The position numbers and the translations under genes were made by a program. This document shows positions 14,185-16,228 of a DNA stretch of 16,228 nucleotides, in pieces. The first letter of the stretch is position 1. Each line of letters opens with the position of its first letter. The notes under the pieces are model-generated. The model searched no databases, was not told where the DNA came from, and was given only the letters and a program-made list of their open reading frames with translations. The DNA is from CAZAPZ01 sp964487285. GTDB lineage: Bacteria; Campylobacterota_A; Desulfurellia; JAADFJ01. Where the stretch lies: assembly GCA_964487285.1 (NCBI GenBank), contig CAZAPZ010000029.1, positions 1-16,228 on the forward strand. Reading direction: 5' to 3'.

Positions 14185-14723
14185 AAATTCTCCTTAATAA
14201 GTTCTACGGCTCTTATTGAAGCGCCCAAGATAGACGGATAAAATTTCATATCGGCACCGTTTTTTACCGATGTTTCAAACCGAGATAACCAGTTCAAGTG
14301 ATTGGTAATCATAAGAACGGCTGAATCGGTTTGACCTTCTTCGAGAAGTCTTGACAAAAAAGCCAGTTCGAGAGCGACATGATCGGGAGGTCCTTTTATA
14401 GCATCGGCATTAAACTCATATCCGCAGTCTTGATAGAAATTAAGTATATTAACCGCAGCTCTGCCCATAATTCTTTTTTCCGTATAGAAGGATGCGTATG
14501 GAGGTGAGCCGGCACCTCTAAAATTAGCTGCAAACAATCTTATATATTCGGATTCCAACTCATATAATGCCGGATTCCGATCTTCTATCTTTTCGAGGGA
14601 GAGTTTCAAATTTTCGCACTCCATACAAAATTTATTGTATCGTCTGACAGTAGATTGATCAGGGTAATCAAGCAGTTCGGAAGCTAAAGAAAGTAAGGTG
14701 GAACCTGAAAGTTTTAGATTCAT
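14178..14723 (-). CDS. TorD/DmsD-family molybdoenzyme maturation chaperone
   Basis: This 181-residue, all-helical, cytoplasmic protein has family marks at about 58-90 (ESEYIRLFAANFRGAGSPPYASFYTEK: the acidic-Tyr-x-Arg-Leu-Phe motif, then Pro-Pro-Tyr-x-Ser-x-Tyr) and at about 112-126 (PDHVALELAFLSRLL), the Pro-Asp-His signature of the superfamily. It binds the twin-arginine leader of the catalytic subunit and delays export until the molybdenum cofactor is inserted. Its natural client is the PsrA/PhsA-type subunit encoded two genes downstream. It ends in a terminal cysteine, probably by chance. Its stop overlaps the NrfD start by seven bases, and it starts eight bases after the small TPR gene. 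Chaperone placement before the structural genes is unusual compared with many psr/tor operons, where it is last, but not rare. Confidence 0.88.
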   Translation of the reverse strand: MNLKLSGSTLLSLASELLDYPDQSTVRRYNKFCMECENLKLSLEKIEDRNPALYELESEYIRLFAANFRGAGSPPYASFYTEKRIMGRAAVNILNFYQDCGYEFNADAIKGPPDHVALELAFLSRLLEEGQTDSAVLMITNHLNWLSRFETSVKNGADMKFYPSILGASIRAVELIKENLC

Positions 14724-14731
14724 TTATATGC

Positions 14732-15073
14732 CTAACAACCCATTTGAGGTGCGGCAGCTGCCGGTGGATTGGAAGTTGCTGTTGGTGCTTTTGAACTTGC
14801 CAATCCTTTATATTGTGCGGCTATTGCGTTTTTATAACATGCAAATCCGCGCGGATTACTCGGATCAGCTTTGATTGCCGCTTTTGCGTGGAGTATGGCT
14901 TTGCTGATGTCGTTCATTTTCAATGCAGAAATAGATCGGTTTACATATTTTTGGGATAATGTTCTTTTATACGCAAGTTTAGCTTTTCCGGTTGATGCAG
15001 TTACAACGGCAAGAATGATTGCAAAAACCAATATTACTATCCCTGTCATTATCGGTATAAAATTCTTTTTCAT
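14732..15073 (-). CDS. Membrane-anchored TPR protein with C-terminal Gly-Cys tail (first paralogue)
   Basis: This 113-residue protein has an N-terminal hydrophobic segment (about 6-27), a single TPR-like helix pair (KYVNRSISALKMNDISKAILHAKAAIKADPSNP, residues about 42-74 with the conserved Ala and Pro positions) and a Ser/Pro/Ala-rich tail ending PQMGC. The last residue is cysteine (C113); C79 is the only other one. It shares this plan with the protein at 9645-10004, including ALKM-x-D-x-x-KA and the terminal Gly-Cys. The hydrophobic start and following charge predict that the rest lies in the periplasm. The gene follows the second YedE gene by one base and precedes the TorD-type chaperone by eight, so it belongs to the operon. 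The family is not one I can name. A terminal cysteine on a flexible arm next to sulfur-converting enzymes invites a sulfur-carrier hypothesis, which is unproven. Confidence 0.75.
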   Translation of the reverse strand: MKKNFIPIMTGIVILVFAIILAVVTASTGKAKLAYKRTLSQKYVNRSISALKMNDISKAILHAKAAIKADPSNPRGFACYKNAIAAQYKGLASSKAPTATSNPPAAAAPQMGC

Positions 15074-15074
15074 T

Positions 15075-15668
15075 TTATTTCCCTTCTTTATATATTATTT
15101 TATTTAGATAAGTTAGAAATAGAAGTATGGAGATGCTCATTATGATCGTTACAATATACGATGAACTGAACATATTGCCTCCCACTAAATCGCTTATTGT
15201 GAATCTTCCCAGATTTCCCGAATTAGCAAATATTTTTATACCACTATAAACCTTGAAATATGTAAGCATTCCTGCAATCATACCCAATGCAAATACTGCT
15301 GCGTCAAGTTTACCCGTTGCCACTGCCACTACAGTCGTTCCGGGACAATATCCTCCCATCACCATACCAACACCAAATAATAGCCCGCCTGCAAGATACG
15401 GCCATACATAAGTGGCAGGTATATATACATGAGAAAAATCAATCCATCCCAAAAGGCTGAAAACGACAACCCATGTTGCAGCAGTGATAACTGCCGCTTC
15501 CATCACCTTCGGCACTATCAGTTTTCTTAGATAAAAAACCGGAGCTATGTTTTTAGCCGTAGCAAATCCTGATTTCTCAAGAACAAATCCAAAGGCTATT
15601 CCTATAAAAAGACCTATGAAAAGGTTAACTCCGTTTGTAATTAATCCGTTTGCAAGTAATGGCAGCAT
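15075..15668 (-). CDS. YeeE/YedE-family sulfur-compound transporter, second half-size subunit
   Basis: This 197-residue membrane protein has about five or six spans and the family signature GVGMVMGGYCPGTTVVAVATGK (100-120) with conserved C108. EKSGFATAKN (31-40) is the second typical YeeE/YedE segment. YeeE/YedE proteins (TsuA is the best studied) carry thiosulfate or other sulfur species across the inner membrane through a pore lined by conserved cysteines. This protein and the upstream one each carry one of the Cys motifs that are combined in full-length members, so they probably work as a pair. GGAGG sits five bases before the start, overlapping the end of the upstream gene. The substrate is not predictable; thiosulfate or sulfane sulfur for the molybdoenzyme fits the context. 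Confidence 0.88.
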   Translation of the reverse strand: MLPLLANGLITNGVNLFIGLFIGIAFGFVLEKSGFATAKNIAPVFYLRKLIVPKVMEAAVITAATWVVVFSLLGWIDFSHVYIPATYVWPYLAGGLLFGVGMVMGGYCPGTTVVAVATGKLDAAVFALGMIAGMLTYFKVYSGIKIFANSGNLGRFTISDLVGGNMFSSSYIVTIIMSISILLFLTYLNKIIYKEGK

Positions 15669-15677
15669 TATATCCTC

Positions 15678-16190
15678 CTAAACATCTTTCCACTGTTTTT
15701 TAAACAACGGTGCAGCAATCATTCCACCGGCAAATACGCTGAACATAAAAATCCATGCTCCTACAGAAAATCCGCTCATACCCGATAATGCTTGTCCGCT
15801 CGTGCATCCTCTTGTAAGGCGTGTTGCAAAAGCGATCAGCACGCCTCCAAAAAAAGCAAATAAGAGTCTGCTGCCTACAGGATACCCTTCTGCCCTTTCA
15901 ATGGATTGATGAATTCGCCCTGAGAAAGCAGCACTGATATATCCTCCTATAAAAACTCCTACCGTTTCTACAACTATCCAGTTAGCCAGGGCATTACCTG
16001 TATATAGATAATGACCTGCATATCCATTATGTTTGGCAAATGATGGGCTGACAAGATAACTGAGCTGAGCAGTTACCCTTGAAAATGCGCCGCTAATACC
16101 AATTCCCTGACTGGCAATTGCATATGATATAAATAATACCGTTCCCAACAAGAATCCGCTAAAATACGGATTCCAATACTTCTTTTCCAT
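15678..16190 (-). CDS. YeeE/YedE-family sulfur-compound transporter, first half-size subunit
   Basis: This 170-residue protein has about four hydrophobic spans, the N-terminal segment GIGISGAFSRVTAQ (29-42) and the conserved Cys motif ATRLTRGCTSGQALSG (122-137, C129). These are the first-half signatures of the YeeE/YedE (DUF395) family. It is encoded just before a second half-size member, and the pair together equals a full-length transporter. The start has a GAGG eight bases upstream. The 38 bases between it and the right edge of the window show no promoter that I can identify, so the operon may begin further upstream. A role in moving thiosulfate or related sulfur species between cytoplasm and periplasm is expected from the family. 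Confidence 0.88.
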   Translation of the reverse strand: MEKKYWNPYFSGFLLGTVLFISYAIASQGIGISGAFSRVTAQLSYLVSPSFAKHNGYAGHYLYTGNALANWIVVETVGVFIGGYISAAFSGRIHQSIERAEGYPVGSRLLFAFFGGVLIAFATRLTRGCTSGQALSGMSGFSVGAWIFMFSVFAGGMIAAPLFKKQWKDV

Positions 16191-16228
16191 AGTTGACGCC
16201 TCTTTTTATGATGCGCAGAGCATTATGC

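Noticed and set aside
1..16228. tRNA, rRNA or CRISPR array
   Set aside because: No cloverleaf, rRNA-like stretch or regularly spaced direct repeats were seen on either strand.

Overview
The window is AT-rich bacterial DNA in which every convincing gene lies on the minus strand, so transcription runs from base 16228 towards base 1. Twin-arginine and Sec signal peptides, multihaem c-type cytochromes, a FadL-type outer-membrane protein and a large set of sulfur-redox genes point to a Gram-negative, anaerobic or facultative sulfur-metabolising chemolithotroph. Deltaproteobacteria-like lineages, such as those of acidic sulfidic sediments, are a reasonable guess, but the sequence does not fix the taxonomy. 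A run of ten Ns shows that this is a scaffold from a draft or metagenome assembly.

Region A (16190 to 4145) is a tightly packed, probably co-transcribed array. In order of transcription it holds: two half-size YeeE/YedE sulfur-compound transporters; a small membrane-anchored TPR protein ending in Gly-Cys; a TorD-type chaperone; an NrfD/PsrC membrane quinone subunit (interrupted only by the assembly gap); a Tat-exported molybdopterin catalytic subunit of the polysulfide/thiosulfate reductase (PsrA/PhsA) type; a four-cluster ferredoxin subunit (PsrB/PhsB type); a second exported TPR-like protein also ending in Gly-Cys; a Rieske protein; a 301-bp element with terminal inverted repeats; a short cytochrome b; a 12-haem and a 10-haem cytochrome c that are paralogues; and an exported single-domain rhodanese.

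Region B (about 4140 to 3650) is non-coding or degenerate. It holds an AT-rich hairpin that could end the large operon, a promoter-like box shared with the FadL gene, a near-consensus sigma-70 promoter, and a leader with a short ORF and a 10-bp inverted repeat.

Region C (3649 to 771) is a second operon for cytoplasmic-face sulfide handling: a 63-codon ORF of unknown function, sulfide:quinone oxidoreductase, a DUF1641-like protein, a DsrC/TusE-family protein that keeps only the C-terminal cysteine, and a DsrE2-type protein. Region D (576 to the left edge) is the start of a FadL/OMPP1-family outer-membrane protein with its own promoter region.

As a working model (inference), the molybdoenzyme complex interconverts polysulfide or thiosulfate and sulfide in the periplasm. 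The rhodanese and perhaps the two Cys-tailed proteins carry sulfane sulfur to or from it. The YedE pair moves sulfur species across the membrane, and SQR oxidises sulfide. The Rieske/cytochrome b/multihaem module connects the quinone pool to periplasmic or extracellular electron carriers. The features that look least described are the paired Cys-tailed TPR proteins flanking the molybdoenzyme, and the fusion of a Psr-like operon to a Rieske/b/multihaem operon.
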